A stretch of DNA of 64,000 bases from Chitinibacter sp. FCG-7 (GCF_040047665.1 NZ_CP157355.1:248001-312000); one strand, 5' to 3'. Positions 34,674-44,550 are shown, counted from the first letter of the stretch. Notes: generated by a model not told the origin, from the sequence alone. A program made the numbers and translations.

Positions 34674-34788
34674 ATAACGAAGCCATAATATTTGAAAACG
34701 ATTGCCGCCCAAACGAGCGGCTTTGCCATAAAATACATCATTTATTTGCTAACTCGGCAATTTATAATAAACCCAATGGTGACAACTA

Positions 34789-35349
34789 ATGAATAAAGCT
34801 TTCATAGCTCTAGCACTGATTTTACCTCTTGTAAGCACAAGCAGTTATGCCGCCCCCAGCAAAGCAGCCAGCAAAGCCTCAAGTAGTGCAAATGACACCG
34901 GTAATCCATTTACTCCTGAGCGCAATAAAGCTGCAGGCAATCTAAGTACCACCCTGGTAACGTTGCAAAAAATGGCAAATGGCTGCTCAGGCAAAGGTGA
35001 ACTCAGCGAAGAAAATATTAAAAAAGTACAGACTCGTTGGCAAAATCAGAATAAGCAATACTTGGCTGTTCATTATGATTATGTCAGTGGCTATATTATG
35101 GCCATCAAACAATTTCAAGGCGAAGAAAGCAGCAAAACCGCTTTGGCCGAGATGACTAAATTCAATAATGAACAGGCAAACGCCATCGTCAAAACGATGA
35201 TTGACAAAGACGGTGTTGATGCCGCCTGCAAAAAATACTTCGGTATTCTCGGCTCTGGCGCAATGGATATTAAAGAAGGATATCCCGATTTCAAAATCTG
35301 GAAAGGCATGCTCGAGTACAGTAAAAAAAATACGCCCGCCAAAAAATAA
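34789..35349 (+). CDS. Exported hypothetical protein
   Basis: The 186-residue protein has a clear signal peptide (MNKAFIALALILPLVSTSSY ending in AA), then a Ser/Ala/Lys-rich linker and a helical mature part with two Cys (ANGCSGKGEL and DAACKKYFGI) that could form a disulfide. No family was recognised. It is AT-richer than its neighbours and has its own 115 bp upstream region. Confidence 0.6.
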   Translation: MNKAFIALALILPLVSTSSYAAPSKAASKASSSANDTGNPFTPERNKAAGNLSTTLVTLQKMANGCSGKGELSEENIKKVQTRWQNQNKQYLAVHYDYVSGYIMAIKQFQGEESSKTALAEMTKFNNEQANAIVKTMIDKDGVDAACKKYFGILGSGAMDIKEGYPDFKIWKGMLEYSKKNTPAKK

Positions 35350-35373
35350 TTAGCCATCTTTGAAGCTAAATTA

Positions 35374-36567
35374 ATGCACACCATCTCACTGGCCCAGCTG
35401 GGCAGCTCTGGCCTGAGCGCCCTGCCTCCGCTGGCGCTATATATCCATTTTCCCTGGTGCGTGAAGAAATGCCCGTATTGCGATTTCAACTCGCACGCGG
35501 TCAAAGACGCTAATTACCCGAGTGGCCTGCCGGAAGCGCAATATATCGATGCGCTGATTAGCGACCTGGAAAGCAATCTGCCGCAGGTCTGGGGGCGTTC
35601 GGTATCAAGCATCTTTATGGGCGGCGGCACGCCAAGTTTATTCTCGGCTGCCAGTCTGGATAGGCTACTGGAGGCGATTCGCGCGCGCGTCAAGCTCAAC
35701 CCTGACGCCGAAATCACGCTCGAAGCCAATCCGGGGACGTTTGAAATCGAGAAATTCGCTGGCTACGCAGCAGCTGGGATTAATCGCCTGTCGATTGGCA
35801 TTCAAAGCTTTAACCCCGAGCATTTAAGCGCGCTAGGGCGGATTCATAATCGTGATGAAGCACTGCGCGCCGTTGAGATTGCGCACAAGCACTTTAACAA
35901 TTTCAACCTCGACATCATGTATGCGCTGCCCAAACAAACGCTAGAGCAGGCACGCAGCGACATTCGTCTGGCAATTGAATGCAATTCAACGCATTTAAGC
36001 GCCTATCACCTGACGCTCGAACCCAATACACTATTCCATCGCTATCCGCCCGCGCTGCCCGACGACGATCTGGCCGCCGATATGCAGGAAATGATCGAGG
36101 CCGAGCTTGCCAGCGCGGGCTTTGAGCATTACGAAACGAGTGCCTTTGCAAAAACCGGCAAACGCAGCCAGCATAATCTGAACTACTGGCAGTTTGGCGA
36201 TTATCTGGGCATCGGCGCAGGCGCGCATGGCAAAATCAGTTTTCACGATAAAATCATCCGTCAGGCACGCTACAAACAGCCGAGCGAATATCTGGCCAAA
36301 ATGGCCGCAGGCAATGCAATTCAGACCGAAAACATCGTCGAAAAAAGCGAATTGCCGTTTGAATTTATGCTCAACTTGCTGCGCTTGACCGAAGGTTTTC
36401 CGCTGGCGCTGTTTACCGAACGTACCGGCCTGCCGCAAAGCAAGATTTTTGCCGAGATCGAGCGCGCCTGTAGTGAAGGTTTGCTCGAACGTGATTTACA
36501 CTGGGTCAAGCCGACCGACAAAGGCCAGCGCTTTTTGAATGTATTAATGGAACGCTTTTTGCCGTAG
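35374..36567 (+). CDS. hemW: HemW-type radical SAM haem chaperone
   Basis: The 397-residue protein has the radical SAM cluster motif CVKKCPYC (C29, C33, C36), the GGGTPSLF motif, the LSIGIQSF stretch and the NLDIMYALPKQT motif of the HemN/HemW family. The lack of the long N-terminal HemN part and the length near 390 support HemW, a haem-binding protein for respiratory enzymes, over the anaerobic coproporphyrinogen oxidase HemN. It is often found close to rdgB, as here. Confidence 0.9.
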   Translation: MHTISLAQLGSSGLSALPPLALYIHFPWCVKKCPYCDFNSHAVKDANYPSGLPEAQYIDALISDLESNLPQVWGRSVSSIFMGGGTPSLFSAASLDRLLEAIRARVKLNPDAEITLEANPGTFEIEKFAGYAAAGINRLSIGIQSFNPEHLSALGRIHNRDEALRAVEIAHKHFNNFNLDIMYALPKQTLEQARSDIRLAIECNSTHLSAYHLTLEPNTLFHRYPPALPDDDLAADMQEMIEAELASAGFEHYETSAFAKTGKRSQHNLNYWQFGDYLGIGAGAHGKISFHDKIIRQARYKQPSEYLAKMAAGNAIQTENIVEKSELPFEFMLNLLRLTEGFPLALFTERTGLPQSKIFAEIERACSEGLLERDLHWVKPTDKGQRFLNVLMERFLP

Positions 36568-36616
36568 CCATTTGCTGTAAAGCTACTGCGAGCCGTGATG
36601 GCGGCGTTAAAAAACT

Positions 36617-36656
36617 GCTCAAAATCCTCATGTACGAAATGTACACTCTGGTTTTT
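36617..36656 (+). repeat. Hairpin-containing intergenic sequence after hemW
   Basis: TGTAC-GAAAT-GTACA (36631-36645) is a short perfect stem, flanked by CAAAATCCTCA and CTCTGGTTTTT. I recall similar stretches as scattered intergenic repeats in other proteobacterial genomes, but no second copy was seen in this window. Confidence 0.35.
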
Positions 36657-36710
36657 CGCAATTTTTTGCCTCGCCCTCCCGCCTCTCGCTACGCTTTTCA
36701 ACAAATAGCA

Positions 36711-36760
36711 GGGTATACAGCTGTAGATCATGCTAGATAAATTTTAGCAAGACATACCCA
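36711..36760 (+). repeat. Dispersed intergenic repeat copy (before flavin reductase)
   Basis: GGGTATACAGCTGTAGATCA (36711-36730) matches the first 16 positions of the repeat consensus; CATACCCA at 36753-36760 is a partial inverted half, so the copy may form a loose hairpin. Confidence 0.45.
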
Positions 36761-36784
36761 ACCCCCGTATTAACAGGACTATTT

Positions 36785-37351
36785 ATGGAATGGCCAGTAG
36801 CGACGCTGTCGCCGAGCGAAAAATACAATCTGATCACCGACTGCGTCGTGCCGCGCCCGATTGCCTGGGTGACCAGCATGGATGCCACGGGCAAAATCAA
36901 TATCGCGCCATTTTCCTATTTCAATATCGTATCGAGCGAGCCGATGATTGTGTCGCTGAGCGTCAATCGTCGCCTAGGTCAGGACGGTAGCAGCGAGCAA
37001 AAAGATACCGCGCTCAATCTGATTCACGGTGGCGATTGCGTGATCCATATTCCGTCACACGATCACGCCCCGGCTGTGCACGCCACCGGCTCAGGAACGC
37101 CGCCAAGCCAAGCGCAAATCGACGCACTCGGCCTGCAATTTAGTCCGTCGCAACAAGTCAAAACACCGCGCATTGACAACTGCGCTGTCGCGCTCGAAGG
37201 ACGTTTTCTGCAACATATTGAAGTCGCTCAACCCGTCGTCGCCGACCTGATTCTGGTTGAAATCGTCCATATTTATGCCGCCGATGACTTGCTGCACAAT
37301 GATCGCGTGCATCCCGAGCCGTATGCGATTGCCGCAAATAAAAAACCCTGA
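36785..37351 (+). CDS. Flavin reductase-like (FMN-binding split barrel) protein
   Basis: The 188-residue protein has the flavin reductase-like pattern CVVPRPIAWVTSMDATGKIN, then APFSYFNIVSSEPMIVSLSV and the AVALEGRFLQHIEV strand. It binds FMN and probably reduces or uses it in an unidentified reaction. It has no membrane or signal segments. The GNAT gene follows 3 bp later, so the two form a small operon. Confidence 0.85.
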   Translation: MEWPVATLSPSEKYNLITDCVVPRPIAWVTSMDATGKINIAPFSYFNIVSSEPMIVSLSVNRRLGQDGSSEQKDTALNLIHGGDCVIHIPSHDHAPAVHATGSGTPPSQAQIDALGLQFSPSQQVKTPRIDNCAVALEGRFLQHIEVAQPVVADLILVEIVHIYAADDLLHNDRVHPEPYAIAANKKP

Positions 37352-37354
37352 CAG

Positions 37355-37774
37355 ATGCTGATTACCCGCCCGGCAAATCCAGAAGATGCCCAAGCAATCT
37401 CTCAGTTGATGCAGCAGCTAGGTTACGAGATCAGCCCTGAACTTATGCAAAGCAAAATCGAATTTATGACCATGTCAGAGATGGATGCTGTTTTTGTTGC
37501 AGAAATAACAGATCAAATCGTCGGCGTTATCAGCATTCACGCCCTCGAACTCTTTCATGCATGCGGTAAACTTGGTCGGATTACTTCTTTAGTTGTCGAC
37601 AAAAATATGCGTCAACAAGGTGTCGGAAAACTCCTGTTTAGCACCACCGAATCATTTTTCCGGGCCCAAAATTGCGTTCGCATTGAAGTGACCAGCAGTG
37701 ATCATCGAACTGACGCCCATGCTTTCTATCAGTCCCTAGGTTTTAAAATCGATCAACGGCGTTTTATCAAATAG
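37355..37774 (+). CDS. GNAT-family N-acetyltransferase
   Basis: The 139-residue protein shows the GNAT fold: a [19 protein letters not shown] start, the motif A region [20 protein letters not shown] (QxxGxG type acetyl-CoA loop) and the C-terminal [10 protein letters not shown]. The substrate cannot be told. It is 3 bp after the flavin reductase gene. Confidence 0.88.
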   Translation: MLITRPANPEDAQAISQLMQQLGYEISPELMQSKIEFMTMSEMDAVFVAEITDQIVGVISIHALELFHACGKLGRITSLVVDKNMRQQGVGKLLFSTTESFFRAQNCVRIEVTSSDHRTDAHAFYQSLGFKIDQRRFIK

Positions 37775-37799
37775 CCCAACACTCCAAAAGGATTCCCTC

Positions 37800-38183
37800 A
37801 TGAGCAAAGAAATCATCCATTCAGACAACGCACCTAAAGCCGTTGGTACTTACTCGCAAGCAGTCAAAGTGGGCAATACGGTTTACCTATCAGGCCAGAT
37901 TGGTCTTGATCCGGCGTCGGGCGAATTGGCCGAAGGCTTTGAAGCCCAAACGCATCGCGTATTCCAGAATCTGCGCGCGGTGTGCCAGGCGGCTGGTGGC
38001 GATTTGTCCGACATCGTGAAACTCGGTGTGTTTGTCGTCGATCTGGCGAACTTTGCCAAGCTCAATGAAATCATGGGCGAGTATTTCACTGCGCCCTTCC
38101 CGGCGCGCGCGGCGGTACAAGCTGCTGCCCTGCCTAAAGGTGCGATTGTTGAAGCCGATGCGGTCATGGTATTGACGAAGTAA
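37800..38183 (+). CDS. ridA: RidA enamine/imine deaminase
   Basis: The 127-residue protein matches RidA (YjgF/UK114) in length and motifs: [33 protein letters not shown], and the C-terminal [20 protein letters not shown] with the catalytic Arg. It hydrolyses reactive enamines and imines made by PLP enzymes. An AAGGA site precedes the ATG. Confidence 0.95.
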   Translation: MSKEIIHSDNAPKAVGTYSQAVKVGNTVYLSGQIGLDPASGELAEGFEAQTHRVFQNLRAVCQAAGGDLSDIVKLGVFVVDLANFAKLNEIMGEYFTAPFPARAAVQAAALPKGAIVEADAVMVLTK

Positions 38184-38191
38184 TCATTAGA

Positions 38192-38239
38192 GGTATATCG
38201 CTGTAGGCCAGTTAAAATATACCCTACAGTGATATACCC
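38192..38239 (+). repeat. Inverted pair of the dispersed repeat, long hairpin after ridA
   Basis: GGTATATCGCTGTAGG (38192-38207) and CCTACAGTGATATACC (38223-38238) are inverse complements with one G-T type mismatch, giving a 16 bp stem with a 15 nt loop. Each arm is a copy of the consensus GGGTATANNNCTRYAGGCCA. It lies between ridA and the next gene and may act as a terminator-like or REP-like element. Confidence 0.65.
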
Positions 38240-38273
38240 ATTAGTGCGAATTCAAATAAAAATGGGAATGAAG

Positions 38274-38696
38274 ATGCCTTTCCAGAACCCTTCTGATGCA
38301 GAAATCAAAGCCATTTTGCTTTCGACCCAACGCATCGCTGTAGTTGGTCTGTCGGACAAACCCAACCGCGCCAGCCATGGCGTGAGCAAGCTGATGCAGC
38401 AATGGGGTTTTACCATCGTTCCCGTCACGCCCAAACCGCAGGAAACGATACTGGGCGAGAAAGTCTATCCCGATCTGGCGCAGGTGCCGGGCGAGTTGGA
38501 TCTGGTCAATGTGTTCCGGCGCAGCGAAGAAGCGGGTGCGGTGGTTGATGCAGCCATTGCGCGTGGCGCCAAAGCGATCTGGCTGCAACTGGGCATCGTC
38601 GATGAAGCTGCGGCAGAACGCGCCGCAGCGGCCGGGATTCCCATCGTGATGGATCGTTGCTTAATGGTCGAATACGGCCGGCTTTTTGCGGATTAA
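38274..38696 (+). CDS. CoA-binding (Rossmann) domain protein
   Basis: The protein (140 residues from ATG 38274; ATGs at 38268 and 38262 are also in frame) is a CoA_binding_2 domain: [38 protein letters not shown], and [17 protein letters not shown] ending with the [11 protein letters not shown] motif. It probably binds CoA or a nucleotide; the role is unknown. It follows the long hairpin and precedes dapF. Confidence 0.85.
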   Translation: MPFQNPSDAEIKAILLSTQRIAVVGLSDKPNRASHGVSKLMQQWGFTIVPVTPKPQETILGEKVYPDLAQVPGELDLVNVFRRSEEAGAVVDAAIARGAKAIWLQLGIVDEAAAERAAAAGIPIVMDRCLMVEYGRLFAD

Positions 38697-38754
38697 CTTG
38701 CCGCCCAACGGCGGCGGCGTTAGCCTTGCTGCATCCTTGGATTGTACCCACATC

Positions 38755-39585
38755 ATGAAACTGAAATTTAGCAAAATGCACGGCCTCGGTAATGACTTTA
38801 TGGTCATCGACGGCGTGCGCCAGACTGTCTCGCTCTCGGCAGATGTCATCGGCCAGCTGGGCCATCGCAATTTTGGCATTGGCTTTGACCAGCTGCTGCT
38901 GGTGGAAAAAAGCAACACGCCGGGCATTGATTTTCGCTATCGCATTTTTAATTGCGATGGCTCGGAAGTGGAGCAATGCGGCAATGGCTCGCGCTGTTTT
39001 GCGCGTTTTGTGTTCGATCAAGGCCTGAGCGACAGAAGCGAAATTGCCGTTGAAACTGCCAAAGGCGTGATTTACCCCAAGCTGGAAGCCGACGGTAATG
39101 TGACGGTGAATATGGGCGTACCGCGTTTTGCCCCGGATGAAATTCCTTTTCAGGCACCCAGCGAAGCCATTATCGACCCGCTGATCGTCGATGGTCAGGT
39201 CTATGATATTTCGGTGGTGTCGATGGGCAACCCGCATGCGGTGCAGGTGGTTCGTTCGGTCGTCACTGCCCCGGTGGCCGAACACGGCCCGCTGATTGAA
39301 AACCACCCGCGTTTTCCACAAAAGGTCAATGCGGGCTTTATGGAAATAGTGAGTCGCGATGAAATCCGCCTGCGCGTGTTCGAGCGCGCCGCCGGTGAAA
39401 CGCTGGCTTGCGGTACCGGTGCTTGTGCGGCGGTGGTGGCGGGCATCCGTCGTGGCCTGCTCAATCCATCCGTACTGGTGCACACCCGCGGTGGTGATTT
39501 GCGCATTAGCTGGGCAGGCGCTGGGCAAGCAGTCATGATGACCGGGCCGGCCGTCACGGTTTTTGAAGGTAGTATCGAGATTTGA
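38755..39585 (+). CDS. dapF: Diaminopimelate epimerase DapF
   Basis: The protein (276 residues) starts at ATG 38755 ([20 protein letters not shown]); upstream in-frame residues are not conserved. Both catalytic Cys are present: C75 in EQCGNGSRC and C219 in ACGTGAC. It converts LL- to meso-diaminopimelate for lysine and peptidoglycan. It is followed by DUF484 and xerC genes, the classic dapF-DUF484-xerC group. Confidence 0.97.
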   Translation: MKLKFSKMHGLGNDFMVIDGVRQTVSLSADVIGQLGHRNFGIGFDQLLLVEKSNTPGIDFRYRIFNCDGSEVEQCGNGSRCFARFVFDQGLSDRSEIAVETAKGVIYPKLEADGNVTVNMGVPRFAPDEIPFQAPSEAIIDPLIVDGQVYDISVVSMGNPHAVQVVRSVVTAPVAEHGPLIENHPRFPQKVNAGFMEIVSRDEIRLRVFERAAGETLACGTGACAAVVAGIRRGLLNPSVLVHTRGGDLRISWAGAGQAVMMTGPAVTVFEGSIEI

Positions 39586-39660
39586 ATCGGCCCTTGCCTC
39601 CGTGCGCTTCAGTGCGAGGAAGTAATCGCAGGTTAACCTGCTTCCAGAAGGAAAAAACAG

Positions 39661-40443
39661 ATGCAAGCGAATGATGTCGTTCATTGGTTAAAGCAAAATC
39701 CGGCCTTTTTCGATGAGTTTGCCGATGATATTGCGCAGATTTTTGTGCCGCATAATCACGGTGGACACGCAGTTTCACTGGCCGAACGCCAATTGCTCAC
39801 TTTGCGCGACCGCAATCGCCAGCTGGAAGCCCGCTTGGGCGAACTGCTGCAATTTGGCGTGGAAAACGACGCCATTTCTGACAAGCTGCACCAGCTCACC
39901 GTCGATTTGCTCAAGGCAAATGACCTGCCCTCGATCATTGGCACGCTGGAATATCATTTAAAAGCACGATTTGCCGTGCCTTGGATGGCGCTGCGCCTGT
40001 GGCTGCCTGCAGGGCAATGCAATCTGATGGAGTTTTCACCGGTTGGGGAAACGATTCTGAAGCTGGCAGATAATCTGGTGTCGCCTTACTGCGGCCCCTA
40101 CGTCACCGATGAAGTGCTCGACTGGTTTGAAATCGGCAGCGGCGAGCTCAAATCATTCGCCCAGTTCGCACTGAAAACCGGCGATGCACCGTTTGGCATT
40201 CTGGTCATGGCTAGCCCCGATAGCGAGCGCTTCTACCCGGATATGGGAACACTGTACTTGCAACGCATGTCCGAGCTGGTGTCCGCGGCGATCCGCCGCG
40301 TCGTACCCGAGGAATGTTTGCCGGAACCTGCAGTACCAGAATCTACAGCTCCAGCACCGATAGCTACAGAATCGGCCTCTGCCGAATCGATTGCACCACA
40401 ACCCGCTCCGGCACCGGAACAGATCGCGCCGGAACAGCATTAA
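39661..40443 (+). CDS. DUF484 family protein
   Basis: The 260-residue protein has the DUF484 start (VVHWLKQNPAFFDEFADDIA), the MVSLxERQ-like stretch HAVSLAERQLLTLRDRNRQL and a GAF-like rest (ALRLWLPAGQCNLMEF). The last ~40 residues are a Pro/Ala/Glu-rich tail. The molecular role is not established. It lies between dapF and xerC, as in many proteobacteria. Confidence 0.9.
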   Translation: MQANDVVHWLKQNPAFFDEFADDIAQIFVPHNHGGHAVSLAERQLLTLRDRNRQLEARLGELLQFGVENDAISDKLHQLTVDLLKANDLPSIIGTLEYHLKARFAVPWMALRLWLPAGQCNLMEFSPVGETILKLADNLVSPYCGPYVTDEVLDWFEIGSGELKSFAQFALKTGDAPFGILVMASPDSERFYPDMGTLYLQRMSELVSAAIRRVVPEECLPEPAVPESTAPAPIATESASAESIAPQPAPAPEQIAPEQH

Positions 40444-40458
40444 GCCCCCCCGCTCCGC

Positions 40459-41526
40459 ATGTCAGCCACCAAAACCAGCACTGGATCAACGCGCGCGCGC
40501 ATCAAGCGCAGCGAGACAGTGCTGGAATCGCCTCCGCCAGCCGATACGCTAGCGGCCTCAACCCAGGCCGAGCTGGCGCATTTTTTCCGCTTTCAACAAG
40601 GCGAAAAGATGGCCAGCGCACATACCCTTAGCGCCTATCAGCGCGATCTGCAACTACTGGCGGGGCTGGCGCAGGCAAGGGAGTTATCCAGCCTGCAGCC
40701 GCAAGACATCCGCGCTTTTGTGCGGCAGCTGGCCAGCAAAGGACTGTCGGGGCGCTCAATTGCCCGCACCTTATCGGCCTGGCGTGTTTTCTACCGATTG
40801 ATGATTCGTGATTTTCAATGGGCGATCAATCCGGTGGATGGCATCAAGGCGCCCAAAGCGGCCAAAGCGCTACCCGCAACGCTGAACGCTGACGATGCGG
40901 CCGGTTTTCTGGATAATCTGCCCGATGATGACGCACTGGCCATACGGGACAAAGCTATTTTCGAGCTGGCTTACTCATCAGGGCTGCGTGTGAGCGAGCT
41001 GGTGGGACTCAAACTGATCGAGCTCGATTTACCACAAGGTATGGCCAGCGTTACCGGCAAGGGCAATAAAACGCGGTTGGTGCCGATTGGCCGCCCGGCG
41101 CAGGAAGCTTTGCGGCACTGGCTGAGCATTCGTCCCGAATGGGCCAGAACGCAAACACCAACGGTCTTTGTGAGCCAGAAAGGCACGGCGATGACCACAC
41201 GAGCCGTGCAATTGCGGCTGCGCCATTGGCAGCAGGAGCTAGAGATTCAGGAGCCGCTCTACCCGCATAAGCTGCGCCATAGCTGCGCCAGCCATTTGCT
41301 GCAATCGTCGGGTGATTTGCGTGCGGTGCAGGAGCTGCTGGGGCACGCCAGCATTGCCACCACACAGATTTACACCCATCTGGATTTTCAGCATCTGGCT
41401 CAGGTCTATGATCAGACACACCCCAGAGCTAAAAATACCTCCAGTGAGCATGACGCTGCAGCAAGCACAGAACAAGCCACAGCGGCAGATACCCCACCCA
41501 ACCGTTCTACGTCAGATCGCCGGTAA
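40459..41526 (+). CDS. xerC: Tyrosine recombinase XerC
   Basis: The 355-residue protein has the N-terminal SAM-like domain (HTLSAYQRDLQLLAGLAQAR) and the catalytic domain with SSGLRVSELVGLKL, KGNKTRLVPIG, HKLRHSCASHLL, LLGHASIATTQIYTHLD, thus R-K-H-R-H-Y. With XerD it resolves chromosome dimers at dif. Both ends are longer than usual: about 35 extra N-terminal residues (ATG at 40564 would be shorter but is not in the conserved start) and a Thr/Ala/Glu-rich tail. It ends overlapping the convergent gene by 20 bp. Confidence 0.93.
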   Translation: MSATKTSTGSTRARIKRSETVLESPPPADTLAASTQAELAHFFRFQQGEKMASAHTLSAYQRDLQLLAGLAQARELSSLQPQDIRAFVRQLASKGLSGRSIARTLSAWRVFYRLMIRDFQWAINPVDGIKAPKAAKALPATLNADDAAGFLDNLPDDDALAIRDKAIFELAYSSGLRVSELVGLKLIELDLPQGMASVTGKGNKTRLVPIGRPAQEALRHWLSIRPEWARTQTPTVFVSQKGTAMTTRAVQLRLRHWQQELEIQEPLYPHKLRHSCASHLLQSSGDLRAVQELLGHASIATTQIYTHLDFQHLAQVYDQTHPRAKNTSSEHDAAASTEQATAADTPPNRSTSDRR

Positions 41527-43075
41527 ATTCGAATAAATCATAGCCATTTTGCTGCTCGACCAGCTTGGCGGCACGCAACGATAATTGCTTGTCGCCGAGC
41601 AAGACCGTGTATTCACGCAGCGGTGTATAGAGGCCTTTCTGCGTTGCAATGCGCGCCAACTGCTTAAGCGCCGGGATCGCAGGCAATAGCAGCGCTGGGA
41701 CAAAATCCTGCCCCTGCTGCTGGGTCGGGCGTAGCAAAATTGCCTGCGCCTTGGCGCTCATCACCTGCAAGCCCATTTCCATCGAGCCGTTCTGATGCTG
41801 GTGCAGCCAGCGAATCGAAGCCACCATCCAGTTGCTCTCTTCCGCCACCGATAGCGCGACAATTTCCCCGGCATTGGCCTGCTCTCTGGGCAGCTCGTGC
41901 GCCAGAATGCCATAACCGCCCGGGCTTTCGTTGACCACCTGCCACTGGGTCAGCAGCAAGTCGCCTTCGCTCAGCGATACTCGCTCGCTACTCGACCCCA
42001 GCAGATGGTGCCCATGATTGAGGCGAAACGCCGTGCGGCGCAGCCCTAGCGCTACGCTGATCGTCGATTGCGCCGGAATGCGCTGGTACAGGCGATGCGG
42101 AACAATGCTCCACTGCCGGATCACGCGGCGCAAAATTTCCAGCCAGATCTGCACCTTGGCCCTGTCCTTGGCCATCGGCGCTTTGGCCTCAACCGAATGC
42201 TCGGCTTTGTAGAGTTTTTTGGCCAGCTCAATGGTATCGAACAGCACGGCCTGACCGGCATAATGATCGAGTGAACGATTGCCAACAAAACATGGTGGCT
42301 TGTCCGAGTTGAGCTCGATCAGGAAAAAACCGGCGCTCGACGCCAGTTTGCTCAAAGGCTGAAAATGCGCATGCGGCGCATAGTTTTCGATAATTTCAAT
42401 CACTTTATCGAGCTCTGGCCCGGCGAAACGGTGTGGGTCAGCCAGCGCCAGCAGCACCATCTGCTTGTACAGGGTGGCAATCGGGCGGCTTGATTTGTCT
42501 TTCGGATTATCGTTTTTGGGCTCGTCGAGAATTTTATTTTCGGCGCAATAACGGAAAATCTGGTGCATCTCAAACCACATCCCCTCGCCGAGCGTCTGGT
42601 ACAAACGCCCCGACATCTGGTACACCCGCCAGTAGGCATACAACAAGGCTTGCAATAAAACCGGCGAGGTTTTGTTGCTGCTACTGAAAAAACCGAAGCG
42701 CTTTTCTTCGTTTTTATCGTGAATGGCAATCTTCCAGCCCACGGCTAGCTCATACCAGACATTGCGTGCCAATTGCGCGGCCGCTCTGGCCGACTCTTTC
42801 ATTGGCAAACCGGGCGAGGCATAGGCCATTTCAAACGCACCGGTGAGCATTTCCAGCGAATTCTGATACTCGGTCAGCAGCAAAGCGCGCAAATCTGGCT
42901 CGACCTTAACGCGATTGAGCACAGCCAGCGCATCCAGAATCATCCGGCCCGCGTCGATGACATTGGCCGTCGGCAAAGCGATCAGCCAATCGCGGAGTTT
43001 TTTCGGATCAGTCTGCACGACGCTGCTCAGCGACGGATCAATTTCGGGAATGGTAAATTTTAAAGTCATAGCCAA
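41507..43075 (-). CDS. Large protein with PilZ-like C-terminal region
   Basis: The 522-residue protein has a long helical N-terminal part (KKLRDWLIALPTANVIDAGR; LYKQMVLLALADPHRFAGPE) and a C-terminal beta-rich part with QVVNESPGGYGILAHELP, an NxSxxG-like motif of PilZ domains, followed by VASIRWLHQHQNGSMEMGLQ. A preceding RxxxR motif is not clear, so c-di-GMP binding is uncertain. Proteins of this plan occur in betaproteobacteria; function unknown to me. It is convergent with xerC and ends 1 bp before bioA in the same direction. Confidence 0.5.
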   Translation of the reverse strand: MAMTLKFTIPEIDPSLSSVVQTDPKKLRDWLIALPTANVIDAGRMILDALAVLNRVKVEPDLRALLLTEYQNSLEMLTGAFEMAYASPGLPMKESARAAAQLARNVWYELAVGWKIAIHDKNEEKRFGFFSSSNKTSPVLLQALLYAYWRVYQMSGRLYQTLGEGMWFEMHQIFRYCAENKILDEPKNDNPKDKSSRPIATLYKQMVLLALADPHRFAGPELDKVIEIIENYAPHAHFQPLSKLASSAGFFLIELNSDKPPCFVGNRSLDHYAGQAVLFDTIELAKKLYKAEHSVEAKAPMAKDRAKVQIWLEILRRVIRQWSIVPHRLYQRIPAQSTISVALGLRRTAFRLNHGHHLLGSSSERVSLSEGDLLLTQWQVVNESPGGYGILAHELPREQANAGEIVALSVAEESNWMVASIRWLHQHQNGSMEMGLQVMSAKAQAILLRPTQQQGQDFVPALLLPAIPALKQLARIATQKGLYTPLREYTVLLGDKQLSLRAAKLVEQQNGYDLFEFTGDLT

Positions 43076-44443
43076 TTAATCACTGATCAAACTGCGATCC
43101 AGAGCGCGAAGAGCGGCATTTGCCATCATTTCGGCCTGTGCCAAATCGATAATATACGGCGGCATAAAATATACCGTATTTCCCACCGGGCGCAGCAAAA
43201 CTCCTGCATTTAAAGCGTTTTGAAAGAATTTCTGTGCAAATCCAGCGGGTGCGTCAATCACATCAAAGGCCCAGATCATGCCTCGATTCCGCCAATGCCT
43301 GATGCGCGGGTGCGCCATCAGCGGGGCAAACACCTGATTCATCGCGGCCGCTTTGCTGCGGTTTTGCACGATCACGTCGTCATCGCGAAAAATCTGCAAC
43401 GTGGCCAGCGCCGCTGCGCACGCCAGCGCATTGCCGGTATACGAGTGCGAATGCAAAAAAGCGCGGGCGCTGTCGTCAGCATAAAAGGCCTGATAAATGG
43501 CATCGGTACACAGCACTACCGCCAGCGGCAGATAGCCGCCGGTAATGCCTTTGGACAGGCAAATCAGATCGGGTTTGATACCTGCCTGCTCGCAGGCGAA
43601 CATCGTGCCGGTCCGGCCAAAGCCCACGGCAATTTCATCAGCGATCAGCAAGACCTGATATTGATCACAGAGTATACGCGCCTGAGTCAGGTATTCCGGT
43701 GCATATATCGCCATACCCACCGCCCCCTGTACCAGTGGCTCGACAATCAGCGCGGCGATTTCATTGGCACGCGCTTGCAATACGCGCTCTAGGTCAGCCA
43801 GCGCGCGCGCCGTGTAATCGGCAGCCGATTCTCCCTCAGCAGCGAGTCGCGGGTCCGGGCTCATCACGGCAAAGTTTTCACGCACCAGCGGCGCATAGGC
43901 GGTGCGAAAAATCGGCACATCAGTCACCGACAGCGCCCCGACCGTTTCCCCGTGATAGCTGTCAGCCAGATAGACAAAGCGGTTTTTGCCTTCACGCCCC
44001 AGATTACGCCAGTAATGCGCGGCCATTTTCAAGGCGATTTCGGTTGCCGAAGCACCATCCGAGCCATAAAAAGCATGACCCAAACCTGTTAGCTCACTCA
44101 ATTGCTCGGAAAGCGCCACCACCGGCTCATGCGTAAAACCGGCCAGCATGACGTGTTCGAGCGTATCCATCTGCCGACTGATCGCCGCCTTGATCCGTGG
44201 CTCGTTATGGCCAAACAGATTCACCCACCAGCTTGAAACGCCGTCGATAAAACGATGGCCATTGCAATCGGTGAGCCAGATGCCATCGGCACGTTCAATC
44301 GGTACCAGAGGCAGAGTTTCGTGACGCTTCATTTGCGTGCACGGATGCCAGACCGCCGCCATGCTGCGCGCCAGCAGAGAATGATTGGCGTTGGTACTTG
44401 AAATAGGATTTGGGATGGAATTTGAAATGGTCTTTTTCATCAT
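43076..44443 (-). CDS. bioA: Adenosylmethionine-8-amino-7-oxononanoate aminotransferase BioA
   Basis: The 455-residue protein has the BioA signature WHPCTQMKRHETLPLVPIER, VSSWWVNLFGHNEPRI and the PLP-lysine motif LICLSKGITGGYLPLAVVL. It catalyses the aminotransferase step of biotin synthesis, using S-adenosylmethionine as amino donor. No other bio gene is adjacent. It is divergent from ltaE across about 107 bp. Confidence 0.95.
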   Translation of the reverse strand: MMKKTISNSIPNPISSTNANHSLLARSMAAVWHPCTQMKRHETLPLVPIERADGIWLTDCNGHRFIDGVSSWWVNLFGHNEPRIKAAISRQMDTLEHVMLAGFTHEPVVALSEQLSELTGLGHAFYGSDGASATEIALKMAAHYWRNLGREGKNRFVYLADSYHGETVGALSVTDVPIFRTAYAPLVRENFAVMSPDPRLAAEGESAADYTARALADLERVLQARANEIAALIVEPLVQGAVGMAIYAPEYLTQARILCDQYQVLLIADEIAVGFGRTGTMFACEQAGIKPDLICLSKGITGGYLPLAVVLCTDAIYQAFYADDSARAFLHSHSYTGNALACAAALATLQIFRDDDVIVQNRSKAAAMNQVFAPLMAHPRIRHWRNRGMIWAFDVIDAPAGFAQKFFQNALNAGVLLRPVGNTVYFMPPYIIDLAQAEMMANAALRALDRSLISD

Positions 44444-44550
44444 CGCTATTTTCGCACAATCTGCGCCGATCTATCCGAATTAGGAATATCGGCTATAGTC
44501 AGTAGCCCGCTCAATAGTCACAATCATTGTTCAACTCAAAGCATTGCGCC

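Noticed and set aside
38506..39684. 392-codon minus-strand open frame over dapF
   Set aside because: Antisense to conserved dapF with both catalytic Cys; no domain and no ribosome site.
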